DNA from: Pseudomonadota bacterium
GTDB taxonomy: Bacteria; Pseudomonadota; Gammaproteobacteria; Steroidobacterales; Steroidobacteraceae
DNA: 64,000 nt
Assembly (NCBI GenBank): GCA_019352035.1
Contig: JABBNZ010000006.1
Coordinates: 35,605-99,604, forward strand
Reading direction: 5' to 3'
This document shows positions 1 to 11,684 of this stretch, piece by piece. Below the pieces are notes generated by a model. The model searched no databases. It had not been told where the DNA came from and worked only from the letters and a program-made list of their open reading frames with translations. Every line of letters starts with the position of its first letter. Position 1 is the stretch's first letter. Made by a program: the position numbers and the translations under genes.

Positions 1-1
1 G

Positions 2-920
2 TTTCGCACGCGCAATTCGGAGCGGCTGGTTCGGCATGGGCAGGAGCGGCTGGTGGTGTTCGGGAGAACGGAGGGAGCGGGCATTCAGGGGAGTGGGTGG
101 GTGCATGCCGTTGGGGTGGAGGTGCATCGACGGGAGGGGACGCGGGCTCGGCTGGATGGGTCGCCCGTGGGCTCCCTGGCGGATCTCTCGAGAGTGTTTC
201 CGGTGCAGGTGATCGACCCGGAGATTCACAAGCTCATCGAGGAGGGCGGAAGGCGACGGAGGCGCTGGCTCGACTGGGCGGTGTTCCACGTGGAACCTCG
301 GTTTGCCGACTGGTGGGTCCGGTACGGGCGGGCCATGCGGCAGAGGAATGCGGTGCTGCGAACGCGCAGCGGCGCGACGAAGCCCTGGGACGTGGAGCTC
401 ACGGCTCTCGGGGAAAGGATTTCCGAGGCGCGACGGGCGGTGTTGGAGCAAATGCAGCCCCACTGGCACGAAGTGGCTGCTGCGCTCGATTGCCCGGCGG
501 CCGAGTTGCAGTACTTCAGGGGCTGGGGGGCTCAGCACTCGCTGGCGGAGGCACTGGAGAGCTCGCGGCCACGGGACGAGGCTCGTGGCGTGACCCACGC
601 GGGGCCACATCGCGCGGATGTCCCGATCCGGGTGGACGGCAAGCTCGCGCGCGAGGTGCTCTCACGCGGCCAGCAGAAGCTCATGGCGGTGGCGCTGACG
701 CTGGCACAGTTGCGGCTGCTGAAGGAGGTCTCGGAGACGACTCCAACCCTGCTTCTGGATGATCCGGCCGCCGAGCTCGATTCCGAGCACTTGGGATATT
801 TCGTCGAGCAGATCGCGCGACTTGGATGCCAGCTGGTCATTACCTCCCTGCAGCCAGAAACATCCGCCTTTGGGGCCCCCGATCGGGTGTTTCACGTGGA
901 ACAGGGCAGGGTGGGCCCGG

Positions 921-925
<5 letters not shown>
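2..925 (+). CDS. recF: DNA replication/repair protein RecF (3' part, start outside window)
   Basis: RecF is an SMC-like ATPase that loads RecA at gaps and supports stalled forks. The frame is open from base 2, so these are the last ~307 residues and the gene starts upstream; the in-frame GTG at 53 is internal. The ABC signature LSRGQQK is encoded at 659-679, followed by a Walker B/D-loop stretch (TLLLDDPAAELD). The N-terminal Walker A lies outside the window. gyrB follows after 27 nt in the same direction, the usual dnaA-dnaN-recF-gyrB order. Two parS-like sequences are embedded in the gene. Identification is secure. Confidence 0.95.
282..297. promoter_or_regulatory. parS-like site 1, inside recF
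   Basis: TGTTCCACGTGGAACC matches the ParB-binding consensus TGTTNCACGTGNAACA at all specified positions but the last. It lies inside the recF coding sequence, about 0.6 kb before a better match. parA and parB are encoded at 49998-51763. Function is inferred from the motif and the origin-proximal setting. Confidence 0.6.
888..903. promoter_or_regulatory. parS site 2, at the 3' end of recF
   Basis: TGTTTCACGTGGAACA is a full match to TGTTNCACGTGNAACA, the conserved bacterial parS sequence bound by ParB. It sits at the end of recF, 18 nt before a TATAAT hexamer in front of gyrB, so bound ParB could cover the upstream part of that promoter. In many bacteria parS sites cluster near the origin, which fits recF-gyrB. 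Confidence 0.8.
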
Positions 926-3370
<2,445 letters not shown>

Positions 3371-3477
3371 CACCAGATCGCGGGAGATCGCGCTTGGCCT
3401 GAAGCTCATCCCGCGGCGGAGCGAAGTTTTCCTGCGCGCTCAGCGACATACGTGAGCGGTGACTGCGCGGTTTCTGT

Positions 3478-3728
3478 CTACGCGGCGATCTGCTCGATCC
3501 GCTCCAGGGCGCGGCGCCGTTTTGCGGTGGGCGTGGGATGAGATCGAAGGTGCCGGAGCGCTCGACGGGGCCGGGAGTGCGGCAAGCGTGCGCACGATGG
3601 TGGAGAGATCCTTGCAGGGTGCGGAAGCTGTGTGCGGGAGTGCCGTCGGGGAGGGTGTGCGTGAGGACCTTCTGTAACGCCTGCTCGGAGCGCTTCGCGG
3701 GGGCCACCGTTATAGTTTCTGACGGCAT
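3478..3728 (-). pseudogene. Decayed IS1634/IS4-type transposase, C-terminal remnant
   Basis: No intact gene lies between gyrB and 3840. On the minus strand, three frames together spell a transposase C-terminus: LPDGTPAHSFRTLQ in one frame, DLSTIVRTLAALPAP in the next, then TFDLI, and finally HPTPTAKRRRALERIEQIAA ending in a stop. The TPxHSFxTLLxDLxTIVRN pattern is typical of the C-terminal end of IS1634-like (IS4 superfamily) DDE transposases. At least two or three frameshifts and loss of the N-terminal part make it nonfunctional. The family call is from memory of the motif; no alignment was run. Confidence 0.5.
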
Positions 3729-3839
3729 CGGCCGCTGACACGCGCTTCTTCGGGACTGCGGTGCGCATCACATTGCGATGGACTTTTAAACCAGCGTCAA
3801 AACCGCCTACGTTGCGCCGTAGCCGCGCCGCGGTGGCAG

Positions 3840-4946
3840 GTGGCTGACAAAGTAGATTGCGTCGTCATCGGCGCGGGCGTGGTCGGCCTGGCGGTCGCGC
3901 GCGCCCTGGCCCTGCGTGGCCGGGAGACGATGGTCCTCGAGGCAGAGGGGGCCATCGGCACGGGCACCAGCTCCCGCAACAGCGAGGTGATCCACGCGGG
4001 GATCTACTACACGCCAGGTTCCGCGAAAGCGAGCCTCTGTGTCCGCGGCAAACACCTTCTCTATTCCTACTGTGAGGCGCGGGGGGTGGAGCACCGCCGG
4101 TGCGGCAAGCTGATCGTCGCCTCCGACCCGGAGCAGGTGCAGGCGCTGCAGAAGATCGAGGCGACTGCGCGCGCGAATGGCGTCACCGACTTGCGCTGGC
4201 TCACCGCCGCCGAGACGAAGGCCATGGAGCCGGCCCTGAGCTGCGTGACTGCGCTGCTGTCGCGGTCCACCGGCATCGTGGACAGTCATGGCTTCATGCT
4301 TGCATTGCAGGGCGACTTCGAGGACGCCGGCGGCACGGTCGCCTTTCGATCGCCCGTGAGAGGCGGGCACCGCGGCCGGGACGGCATCATTCTCGAGGCG
4401 GGCTCGGATGAGATCACCGAGCTCGAAGCGCAGGTCGTCGTCAACAGCGCGGGGCTGCAGGCCCAGGCGCTGGCGCGGCGGATCGAAGGCGTTGCGCAGG
4501 AGACTATTCCCCCCTCAACCTACGCCAAGGGCAACTACTACGTATTGCAGGGGAAGGCGCCCTTCCGCCATCTTGTCTATCCAGTTCCGGAGCCCGGCGG
4601 CCTCGGGGTGCATCTCACGCTCGACCTCGCCGGCCAGGCGAGGTTCGGACCGGATGTCGAGTGGGTCGAGAAGTTGGACTACACCGTTGATCCTGCCCGT
4701 GCCGAGCGCTTCTATCGCGCCATCCGCCGCTACTGGCCGGGGCTGCCGGACGGCTCTCTGCACCCGGGCTATGCAGGCATCCGCCCCAAGCTCGCCGGGC
4801 CGGGCGCCGCCGCCGCCGATTTCCTCATCCAGGGACCGCAGGCCCATGGCGTGCGCGGCCTCGTCAATCTCTACGGCATCGAGTCGCCGGGACTCACCGC
4901 CGCATTGGCCATCGCAGAGTACGTTGCGGATGCGGTTCCGCGCTAG
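3840..4946 (+). CDS. FAD-dependent oxidoreductase, L-2-hydroxyglutarate oxidase (LhgO)-like
   Basis: A 368-aa flavoprotein of the DAO superfamily. The N-terminal dinucleotide-binding motif is [17 protein letters not shown], followed by an acidic strand end (MVLEAE). The [18 protein letters not shown] motif is typical of LhgO-type enzymes that oxidise L-2-hydroxyglutarate to 2-oxoglutarate and pass electrons to quinone. Start is a GTG with a weak ribosome site. The next gene overlaps its 3' end by 17 nt, suggesting translational coupling. Substrate is inferred from family resemblance; a related 2-hydroxyacid or glycerol-3-phosphate-type oxidase is possible. Confidence 0.8.
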   Translation: MADKVDCVVIGAGVVGLAVARALALRGRETMVLEAEGAIGTGTSSRNSEVIHAGIYYTPGSAKASLCVRGKHLLYSYCEARGVEHRRCGKLIVASDPEQVQALQKIEATARANGVTDLRWLTAAETKAMEPALSCVTALLSRSTGIVDSHGFMLALQGDFEDAGGTVAFRSPVRGGHRGRDGIILEAGSDEITELEAQVVVNSAGLQAQALARRIEGVAQETIPPSTYAKGNYYVLQGKAPFRHLVYPVPEPGGLGVHLTLDLAGQARFGPDVEWVEKLDYTVDPARAERFYRAIRRYWPGLPDGSLHPGYAGIRPKLAGPGAAAADFLIQGPQAHGVRGLVNLYGIESPGLTAALAIAEYVADAVPR

Positions 4947-5709
4947 TGCCCGTGTATGGACCGCCTTGGTGCTCTGCACCTGCGCGGCGCTCTCTCGCAG
5001 CGCGCATGCAGGGCCGCCGTTCCAGACCGACGACCCTGATCCGGTGCCGCTTGGCCATTACGAATTCTATGTGTTCTCCGGCGCCGACGGCACACCGATC
5101 GAGACCGACACGGTGGGACCCGCCTTCGAATTCAACTGGGGCGCTTTGCCCAACATGCAACTGCACGTGGTGGAGAGCTTCGGCGCCTCGATGCCCGCCG
5201 ATGGCCCCACGACGTACGGCCTGCTGGACACAGAGCTAGGGGTCAAGTACCGATTCATCACCGAGACCGCTACCCGGCCCGAGGTCGGCATCTTCCCGAT
5301 GGCGGAGCTGCCGACCGGAAACGCCTCCCGCGGTCTCGGCGTCGGCACGACCTGGTACCGCGTGCCGCTGTGGATCCAGAAGGACTGGGGCCCATGGACG
5401 ACCTACGGTGGCGGCGGCTATGAGATCGTGCGCCAGGTGGGCTTTCGCAGCTTTCCCTTCGCCGGCTGGCTGCTGCAACGGGATGTCGGCGAGAAATGGA
5501 CTCTGGGTGGGGAGGTTTGGTACCACGGTGCAGCGGGGCCGGTGACGCCGCAGCGGCGTTACTCCACCATGATCGATCTCGGCGGGTATTATTACTTTCG
5601 CAAGCCCGCCTCGCAGCTCCTGTTTGCTCTCGGCCACACGGCCTTCGGTCAGCCGGCGACATACGCCTACCTCGGACTCTATTGGACCTGGGGAGGCGAG
5701 CGCCGGTGA
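4930..5709 (+). CDS. Exported beta-barrel-like hypothetical protein
   Basis: A 259-aa protein with a signal peptide: MRFRASAR, a hydrophobic stretch, then SRSAHA before [11 protein letters not shown]. The mature part alternates aromatic and polar residues ([21 protein letters not shown]) and ends with an aromatic strand ([10 protein letters not shown]), as in small outer-membrane beta-barrels. The upstream frame extension back to 4408 runs out of frame through the LhgO gene and is not coding; the ATG at 4930 precedes the signal peptide. It overlaps the LhgO-like gene, so the two are probably co-expressed. Function unknown. Confidence 0.75.
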   Translation: MRFRASARVWTALVLCTCAALSRSAHAGPPFQTDDPDPVPLGHYEFYVFSGADGTPIETDTVGPAFEFNWGALPNMQLHVVESFGASMPADGPTTYGLLDTELGVKYRFITETATRPEVGIFPMAELPTGNASRGLGVGTTWYRVPLWIQKDWGPWTTYGGGGYEIVRQVGFRSFPFAGWLLQRDVGEKWTLGGEVWYHGAAGPVTPQRRYSTMIDLGGYYYFRKPASQLLFALGHTAFGQPATYAYLGLYWTWGGERR

Positions 5710-5835
5710 GACCTGCGCGTTCGCGGTGCAATTGTCTGCAAAAGCCCCCAGGTATCGAATGTAGGCCTTCAAAATTGGGGGGTCTTTACGGAAGGCGCCG
5801 CGACCGCCCTCGAAACCGTCCTTCGCGACGCCCAG

Positions 5836-6118
5836 CCATGGCGGCATGACAAGAGAATGGGGCGCGACCTGCACTTGCCCAGACTGCACGCCAGCCTGAT
5901 CTCCTGGGATCCTCCAGCGCTGTCATCCAAACCGTTCCGCTATGGCAACACGCATACTTTGCGCGGGCCACGCCAGGCCGGAAAGACAACAACGTTCAAG
6001 CGTCTCATCCAGCGACTCGTTCAACAGGGCGAATCCGGGATTCCCTACCACTCGTTCGATCTCGGCGGCACCCCGGAAGTCATTCTAATACGGGCCCTCG
6101 AGCAACTGCCGGGGGGCA
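5836..6118 (+). pseudogene. Truncated AAA ATPase (AAA_14/DUF4143-type), N-terminal fragment
   Basis: The frame encodes GRDLHLPRLHASLISWDPP and then a P-loop LRGPRQAGKTTTFKRLIQRL, the start of the archaeal/bacterial AAA ATPases linked to DUF4143. The family-like sequence ends near LEQLPGG, after which the frame runs into the 3' end of the convergent MFS gene. The remaining ATPase core and DUF4143 part are absent. The frame is open upstream to about 5731 without an obvious start. This is best read as a remnant left by a deletion or rearrangement; expression is doubtful. Confidence 0.65.
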
Positions 6119-6123
6119 TCAGC

Positions 6124-7344
6124 TCAGGCCGCGAACCGCACGTTGCGCCGCTCCGGTCCCAGCAGCGAGAGCACGACCAGGGCGACTGCGATCACCGCGC
6201 AGAGGACTGCGAGGGCAAACGCGTAGTCCGGTCGTCCGTCCTGCGCACGCGCTGCGGCAATGGCCGCCTGCAGCGTCACATCGAAGGAGGTCAACAGGTT
6301 TCCGAGCTGGTAGACCACTCCGGGGAAGGTCGCGCGCAGTCCCTCGGGTGAAAGCTCGTTGAGGTGCACCGGCACGACACCCCATGCGCCCTGCACCATG
6401 AACTGCATCGCGAAGGCCGAGATCGCCAGCGCCACCGGGCCGGTCGAGTAGGCCCAGAACGGCAGCACGATCAGCGACAGTGCCGCCGCGAGCGCGATCG
6501 CGCGCCGGCGGCCGAGCCGGCTCGACAGGGACCCGAACCAGAGGCCCCCCAGGATGGCGCCGATGTTGTAGACGACCGCGATTGCGGACACCGTCCCCGT
6601 GGAGAATCCGCGCTGCTTCTCGAGGAAAGTCGGATAGAGGTCCTGGGTGCCGTGGCTGAAGGCGTTGAAACAGGTCATCAGCACGATGGCATACAGCGCG
6701 AGCATCCAGTGGCCGCGCAGGGCGCCCCAAAGGCTGCGCTGGCCCGGCTGCGCGCGGCTGGCTTGCCAGGTCCGTGATTCCGGCACCTTGCTGAAGATGT
6801 AGAGAACGAGGAGCGCCGGCGCCGCGCCCACGACGAACATCCCGCGCCAGCCGATGCGATCGAACAGCAATCCATACACCACCGCGGCCACGAGGTAGCC
6901 GCAGGGATACCCGGCCTGCAGAATGCCTGAGACCAGGCCCCGGGACCGGATCGGCACGGTCTCGAACGCGAGGGAAGCGCCGATGCCCCATTCCCCGCCC
7001 ATGGCGATCCCATAGAGCGCCCGCAACAGGATGAATACCTGCAGCGACGGCGAGAAGGCCGTCGCGAGCTCCATGGCCGAGTACAGCAGGATGCTGGCCA
7101 TGAGCGCCGGCCGGCGCCCGTAGCGGTCGGCGAAGCGCCCGAAGAGGAAGGCGCCGACCGGGCGCATCGCGAGCGTCGCGCTGATTCCCAGCGTCACGGC
7201 GGTGATGTCGGTCTTGAAATCGGTGGCGAGCCGCGGGAGCACGAATACGACCAGGAAGAAATCGAACGCGTCCAGCATCCATCCGAGGAAACTCGCCACC
7301 ACCACGTTGCGGCTTTCCGCAGTCCAAGCCTCGCCTGAGGTCAT
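6124..7344 (-). CDS. MFS transporter, aromatic acid/carboxylate:H+ symporter type
   Basis: A 406-aa inner-membrane permease with hydrophobic segments throughout. The loop 2-3 motif GRFADRYGRRPAL and the DAFDFFLVVFVLP first helix are typical of the metabolite:H+ symporter branch (NanT/ShiA/JEN1-like sugar acid and aromatic acid carriers). The GEWGIGASLAFE stretch also fits. The ATG at 7344 is preferred over 7377 because GAGAG lies just upstream. Its stop codon abuts the ATPase remnant. Substrate cannot be told from sequence. Confidence 0.85.
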   Translation of the reverse strand: MTSGEAWTAESRNVVVASFLGWMLDAFDFFLVVFVLPRLATDFKTDITAVTLGISATLAMRPVGAFLFGRFADRYGRRPALMASILLYSAMELATAFSPSLQVFILLRALYGIAMGGEWGIGASLAFETVPIRSRGLVSGILQAGYPCGYLVAAVVYGLLFDRIGWRGMFVVGAAPALLVLYIFSKVPESRTWQASRAQPGQRSLWGALRGHWMLALYAIVLMTCFNAFSHGTQDLYPTFLEKQRGFSTGTVSAIAVVYNIGAILGGLWFGSLSSRLGRRRAIALAAALSLIVLPFWAYSTGPVALAISAFAMQFMVQGAWGVVPVHLNELSPEGLRATFPGVVYQLGNLLTSFDVTLQAAIAAARAQDGRPDYAFALAVLCAVIAVALVVLSLLGPERRNVRFAA

Positions 7345-7526
7345 GCCGATCTCTCGCCTGCGACAAACTCGAATCATATCGCGCCTCGGCGCCTCGCCCC
7401 CGTGCTAACCCGATCGGATTACCTCGACTCCCTGCCCCCCACCGTCGGCGCCTGGAGACTCTGGCCGCAGCTCATCCGCGGCGTTAAGGTTGCTGCGGAT
7501 TCCCGCAACCGCGGAGGAAGAGCGCC

Positions 7527-9107
7527 ATGGTGAGACGTCCACTCAGGGGAAGCGAGCGCGATCCGCTGCCGAATTCCCGGGTCCTGGGACCCGCGGACCC
7601 GGAAGAGCGGCTGGAGGTCACCGTCCTCGTTCGGGCGGCTGACGGCCAAGGCTTGCGGGATCGGCTGCAAAGGCTGGCGCAAGGCGAAGGCGCCGCAGCC
7701 CGTCTCTCCCGTGCGCAATTCGCCCGCCGTCACGGCGCCGGCCGGGCGGACCTGGACGCGGTGCGGGATTTCGCCGAATCGCACGGGCTCGCCGTCGTGG
7801 AGGAGCATTCCGGCCGCCGCACCCTGGTATTGGCCGGCACCGTCGCGCAATTCAACGACGCCTTCGAGGTCGACCTGCGGCGTTACTCGCATCCCGAGGG
7901 AACTTACCGGGGTCACCCGGGCCCGGTGCAGATTCCAGCGGAGTTGTCCGGCATCGTCGAGGCGGTGCTCGGCCTGGACAACCGCCCGCAGGCGAGGCCG
8001 CATTTCCGCATGAAGGCCAGCGCTCCGGGACGGCGCTCGCGTCCCGCGCGCGCGGGGGCGGCTGCGTTCACTCCGGTGCAACTCGCCTCGCTCTACGGCT
8101 TCCCGCCGGGCGACGGCAAGGGTGAATGCATTGCCCTCATCGAGCTCGGCGGCGGCTATCGCCCACGGGACATCCAGGCCTACTTCGCCGGGCTCGGCCT
8201 CGCGGCGCCCGCCGTGACCGCGGTATCCGTCGATCATGGCGCCAACCAGCCCACGGGCAGTCCGAATGGCCCGGACGGGGAGGTCATGTTGGACATCGAA
8301 GTCGCCGGAGCCATCGCTCCCGCGGCAGCCATTGCGGTGTACTTCGCACCCAATACGGACGCTGGCTTCCTCGACGCCGTGACCGCCGCCATACATGACG
8401 ATGTGCGCAACCCGTCGGTGATCTCGATCAGCTGGGGCGGGCCGGAGTCGACGTGGACCCAACAGGCGTTGGCCGCGATGGACCAGGCTTTCCAGGCCGC
8501 CGCCGCCATGGGAATCACCGTTTGCGTTGCCGCAGGCGACGGTGGGTCGACCGATGGCGCCGGCGACGGCAACAACCATGTGGACTTTCCCGCTTCCAGT
8601 CCCCACGCGCTCGCGTGCGGCGGCACCAGTCTTCAGGCATCCGGTACGACCATCGTGAAGGAGGTCGCCTGGAATGACGGAAATCCGGCAAGCGGCGCCG
8701 GCGGCGGCGGTGTCAGCGCGGTCTTCGCCTTACCGAGCTGGCAGCAGGGACTCGATATCACGGATGCGCAGCGCCGCCGTACGCCCCTCGCCATGCGGGG
8801 CGTCCCCGATGTGGCCGGCGACGCCGACCCGCAAACGGGCTACGATGTCCTGGTGGATGGGACGCGCGCGGTGATCGGCGGCACGAGCGCCGTCGCCCCG
8901 CTGTGGGCCGGGCTCATCGCGCGCATCAACTCACTGACAGGGCGCGCCGCCGGCTTGATGAGTCCCGCCCTGTACGGCCACTCTTCCGCCCTGCGCGACA
9001 TCACCCAGGGCGACAACGGCGGTTTCGCCGCCTCGCCCGGATGGGATGCCTGCACCGGGCTCGGGAGCCCCGACGGCTCCAGGGTAGCCGCCATCCCGGG
9101 CCTCTGA
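7527..9107 (+). CDS. S53 family serine-carboxyl peptidase (sedolisin/kumamolisin-like)
   Basis: A 526-aa acid protease precursor. Residues ~1-190 are the activation pro-domain (SRVLGPADPEERLEVTVLV and an AQFARRHG motif). The catalytic domain carries Glu252 and Asp256 (GEVMLDIEV), oxyanion Asp338 (AAGDGGSTDG) and nucleophile Ser454 (GGTSAVAPLWAGL), the full Ser-Glu-Asp arrangement. The C-terminal GWDACTGLGSP region is the usual Ca-binding end. No classical signal peptide is visible, as in kumamolisin-type precursors. The stop codon shares one base with the start of the Rieske gene, so translation is probably coupled. Confidence 0.92.
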   Translation: MVRRPLRGSERDPLPNSRVLGPADPEERLEVTVLVRAADGQGLRDRLQRLAQGEGAAARLSRAQFARRHGAGRADLDAVRDFAESHGLAVVEEHSGRRTLVLAGTVAQFNDAFEVDLRRYSHPEGTYRGHPGPVQIPAELSGIVEAVLGLDNRPQARPHFRMKASAPGRRSRPARAGAAAFTPVQLASLYGFPPGDGKGECIALIELGGGYRPRDIQAYFAGLGLAAPAVTAVSVDHGANQPTGSPNGPDGEVMLDIEVAGAIAPAAAIAVYFAPNTDAGFLDAVTAAIHDDVRNPSVISISWGGPESTWTQQALAAMDQAFQAAAAMGITVCVAAGDGGSTDGAGDGNNHVDFPASSPHALACGGTSLQASGTTIVKEVAWNDGNPASGAGGGGVSAVFALPSWQQGLDITDAQRRRTPLAMRGVPDVAGDADPQTGYDVLVDGTRAVIGGTSAVAPLWAGLIARINSLTGRAAGLMSPALYGHSSALRDITQGDNGGFAASPGWDACTGLGSPDGSRVAAIPGL

Positions 9108-9448
9108 TGCCGATCATCGCAACCCACTTCGTACCGGTCGCACGCGCCGCCGACGTGCCCCGGGGAAGTATGCTCGAAGTGACGGTGGGGCCGCGCAACA
9201 TCCTCCTCTGCCATACCCGTGACGGTTGGTTTGCAACGGACAACGTCTGCACGCACGCCTACGCGAAGCTGAGCGAAGGCCGGTTGCGCAAGACCCGCCT
9301 CATCTGCCCCTTGCACGGCGGCGCGTTCGATTGCCGCACCGGGGAGGCAATCGGATCGCCGGCGGTGGCGCCCCTGACAGCCTATGCAGTCAGGGTCACG
9401 GGTGAGAACGTCGAAATCGCAGTAGGGGAGCAGTCAGCCGATTCATGA
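9107..9448 (+). CDS. Rieske [2Fe-2S] ferredoxin-like protein
   Basis: A 113-aa soluble Rieske domain. Cluster ligands are Cys48/His50 (CTHAYAKL) and Cys67/His70 (CPLHGGAFDCRTG), the CxH...CxxH pattern of ferredoxin components of dioxygenases and nitrite reductase small subunits. It begins inside the stop codon of the sedolisin gene (TGATG). No oxygenase or reductase partner is adjacent, so its electron-transfer partner is unknown. Confidence 0.9.
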   Translation: MPIIATHFVPVARAADVPRGSMLEVTVGPRNILLCHTRDGWFATDNVCTHAYAKLSEGRLRKTRLICPLHGGAFDCRTGEAIGSPAVAPLTAYAVRVTGENVEIAVGEQSADS

Positions 9449-9611
9449 CCCGTTCAGCCGGCGGCGCCCGGCAGGCCAATATGTCGTCTTGGCGCGACGG
9501 CCGCTTCGGTTGGCAAGAGACATCTTCAGCATTCTTCACGCGCCGGCGCGGGTTCAGCTCATCGCCCTTCGCGTAAGATGACTTCCCTACGCCACTACCG
9601 GCCGTTTCAAC

Positions 9612-10931
9612 ATGATGCACGAGTCCCGGCAGCCGGGCCAGTTATGGATCTACGCGGTCTACGCCCTGATCGTCACCGGCTGCATCGTCCTCGGCTACTA
9701 CCAGTTCCACGCCGTCGTGCTGCATGTTCTGAAGATCGCCGAGACGCGGCACGGGATCCGCGCGCTCGCCTATCCCGCTCTGTTCTGGCTGGGACTCGGC
9801 TTTCTCCTCATCGTCGTTCGTACGATCTGCTGGATCCTTTACCGTCCGGCGTCCGCGGCAACACGGGAGAGCGCGCCGAGTCTCACCGTCATCATCCCGG
9901 CCTACAACGAAGGCGCGATGGTGTTGCAGTCCATAGAGTCGGCCGCGAAGGCGGACTATCCGCACGATCGACTGCAGATCCTGGTCATCGACGACGGCAG
10001 CAAGGATGACACCTGGAGTTACATCTCCCAGGCCGCCGAGCGCTATCCGGGGCTCGTCACGGCTCTGCGCCAGGAGCGCAACTGCGGCAAGCGCGAGGCG
10101 CTGGCGCTCGGCTTCAGCCGGGCCCGCGGGGAGATCCTGGTCACGATCGATTCCGACAGTGTGATCGAGCGAGGCGCGCTCCTCGCCTTGGCCGGCCCCT
10201 TCCGCGACCCGAAGATCGGCGCGGTGGCGGGCCGCGTGGAGGTGTACAACCGCTCCCACGGCATCATTCCGCAGATGCTCCACGTACGCTATATGCTCTC
10301 CTTCGACTTGCTGCGCGCCACGGAGTCCGTGTATCGCAATGTCTACTGCTGTCCCGGTGCGCTCACGGGGCTGCGCGCCGCGGCCGTGCGCCAGGTGCTC
10401 GACCGGTGGAAGAACCAGCAGTTCCTCGGCTCCCGCTGCACTTTCGGCGAGGACCGCGCCATGACCAACTATCTCCTCGATAGCGGTTATGACACGGTCT
10501 ATCAGCGCACCGCGGTCGTGCGCACACTGGTGCCGATCTCGTACGTGAAGCTCTGCAAGATGCTGCTGCGCTGGGACCGCTCCTACGTCCGTGAAGAGCT
10601 TCGCTTCACGCGCATCGTCTGGAAGCGGCCGTGGCCCACGCGCGTCATGGCGTTGTTCGACCGCGCGGTCACCAACTTCCGCTACCCGGCGTCCTACTCC
10701 AGCCTCGGGCTGGTGCCGATCCTGGTGATGCAGGATCCGACCATCACGGTGCCCATGATGGCGAGCATGGGTGCGATGTCGCTCTTCAGCGTGCTCTACT
10801 TCCTCCGCAGCGAGCGCTCGATGAACTTCCTGTACGGGGTGTTATACACGTACTACTCGTCCATCGCGCTCTTCTGGATCTTCCCTTACGCCGTCGCGAC
10901 GGTCCGCTCCCGCAAGTGGATGACGCGCTGA
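9612..10931 (+). CDS. Membrane glycosyltransferase family 2 (NodC/hyaluronan-synthase-like)
   Basis: A 439-aa processive-type GT2. Two N-terminal membrane helices precede the catalytic domain (LTVIIPAYNEG; DDGSKDDTW; DXD-like TIDSDS; FGEDRAMTNYLL; LLRWDRSYVRE corresponding to the (Q/R)xxRW region). C-terminal hydrophobic segments (LGLVPILVMQ, FWIFPYAVATV) complete the channel. Such enzymes polymerise UDP-sugars at the inner membrane (chitin-, hyaluronan- or PNAG-like). No export or modification genes are next to it, so the polymer is unknown. The coordinate-matched plsC gene converges on it from the right. Confidence 0.85.
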   Translation: MMHESRQPGQLWIYAVYALIVTGCIVLGYYQFHAVVLHVLKIAETRHGIRALAYPALFWLGLGFLLIVVRTICWILYRPASAATRESAPSLTVIIPAYNEGAMVLQSIESAAKADYPHDRLQILVIDDGSKDDTWSYISQAAERYPGLVTALRQERNCGKREALALGFSRARGEILVTIDSDSVIERGALLALAGPFRDPKIGAVAGRVEVYNRSHGIIPQMLHVRYMLSFDLLRATESVYRNVYCCPGALTGLRAAAVRQVLDRWKNQQFLGSRCTFGEDRAMTNYLLDSGYDTVYQRTAVVRTLVPISYVKLCKMLLRWDRSYVREELRFTRIVWKRPWPTRVMALFDRAVTNFRYPASYSSLGLVPILVMQDPTITVPMMASMGAMSLFSVLYFLRSERSMNFLYGVLYTYYSSIALFWIFPYAVATVRSRKWMTR

Positions 10932-10936
10932 GCCGC

Positions 10937-10960
10937 CGGCCCGAGGCCCGGATCCGGCGC
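10937..10960 (-). repeat. Stop-proximal GATCC palindrome, copy 1
   Basis: On the minus strand, GCGCCGGATCCGGGC starts one base after the plsC stop codon. It differs at one position from the core GCGCTGGATCCGGGC found after secB, tatC and the S9 peptidase. It lies between the convergent GT2 and plsC genes, where a terminator is expected. Confidence 0.6.
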
Positions 10961-10961
10961 T

Positions 10962-11669
10962 TCAGATGATCGCGGCGACGGTCGCCTCGATCCAGTCCTG
11001 GATCTCGCGGTTGACCTCGCGGATGTCGCGGCCGGCGGCGGACACGGGCTCGCCGATCACGACCCGGATGGTCCCCGGCTTCTTGCGCAGGCCGCGCCGC
11101 GGCCAGTAGCTGCCGGCGTTATGAGCCACCGGCACGATGAGCTTGCCGGTTTCCGCGGCGAGCAGCGCGCCGCTGACGCCATAGCGGCGTGTCTCGCCCG
11201 GAGGCATGCGGGTGCCCTCCGGAAAGACGATTACCCAGTCGCCTTCGGCGAGACGCTCGCGGCCCTGCGCGATGACCTGGGATACCGCCGAGTGGCCGGA
11301 CTTGCGGTCGATGGCGATGGCATGCAGCTGGCGGATTCCCCAGCCGACCACCGGGACCCAGAGCAGCTCCCGCTTCAGCACCCACACCTGCCGCGGGAAG
11401 ACCACGTTCATGGCGAGCGTCTCCCACGAGGAGGAGTGCTTCCACAGCGCAATGTGATTGCCCGCGGGCAGCCGCTGCGCCCCCTCCACGCGGAAATCCA
11501 GTCTGCAGGTCCACTTGAGCGCCGTCAGCAGCACTCGCGCCCACACCCGCGCCAGTACGAACCGGTACCGGAACGGCAGCAGCAGGCACGCGAGCACGAA
11601 GAAGATGGAGTAGCAGAACGTCCAGACGAAGAAGAACGTCGTGAAGAGGATCGAGCCGATGAGCTGCAT
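10962..11669 (-). CDS. plsC: 1-acyl-sn-glycerol-3-phosphate acyltransferase (PlsC family)
   Basis: A 235-aa inner-membrane acyltransferase making phosphatidic acid from lysophosphatidic acid. An N-terminal hydrophobic segment (FTTFFFVWTFCYSIFFVLACLL) anchors it. Block I reads KHSSSWETL, so the motif is HX4E instead of the usual NHX4D; Glu is tolerated in some family members. Block III is VFPEGTRMPPGE. The gene lies 15 nt after glyS and is probably in the glyQ-glyS transcript. In relatives this spot often has gmhB between glyS and plsC; it is absent here. Acyl specificity is not predictable. Confidence 0.9.
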   Translation of the reverse strand: MQLIGSILFTTFFFVWTFCYSIFFVLACLLLPFRYRFVLARVWARVLLTALKWTCRLDFRVEGAQRLPAGNHIALWKHSSSWETLAMNVVFPRQVWVLKRELLWVPVVGWGIRQLHAIAIDRKSGHSAVSQVIAQGRERLAEGDWVIVFPEGTRMPPGETRRYGVSGALLAAETGKLIVPVAHNAGSYWPRRGLRKKPGTIRVVIGEPVSAAGRDIREVNREIQDWIEATVAAII

Positions 11670-11684
11670 GGCTGACCGTGCGGC

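Noticed and set aside
4408..4929. Upstream extension of the beta-barrel-like gene
   Set aside because: Runs out of frame through the LhgO-like gene and precedes the signal peptide start at 4930.
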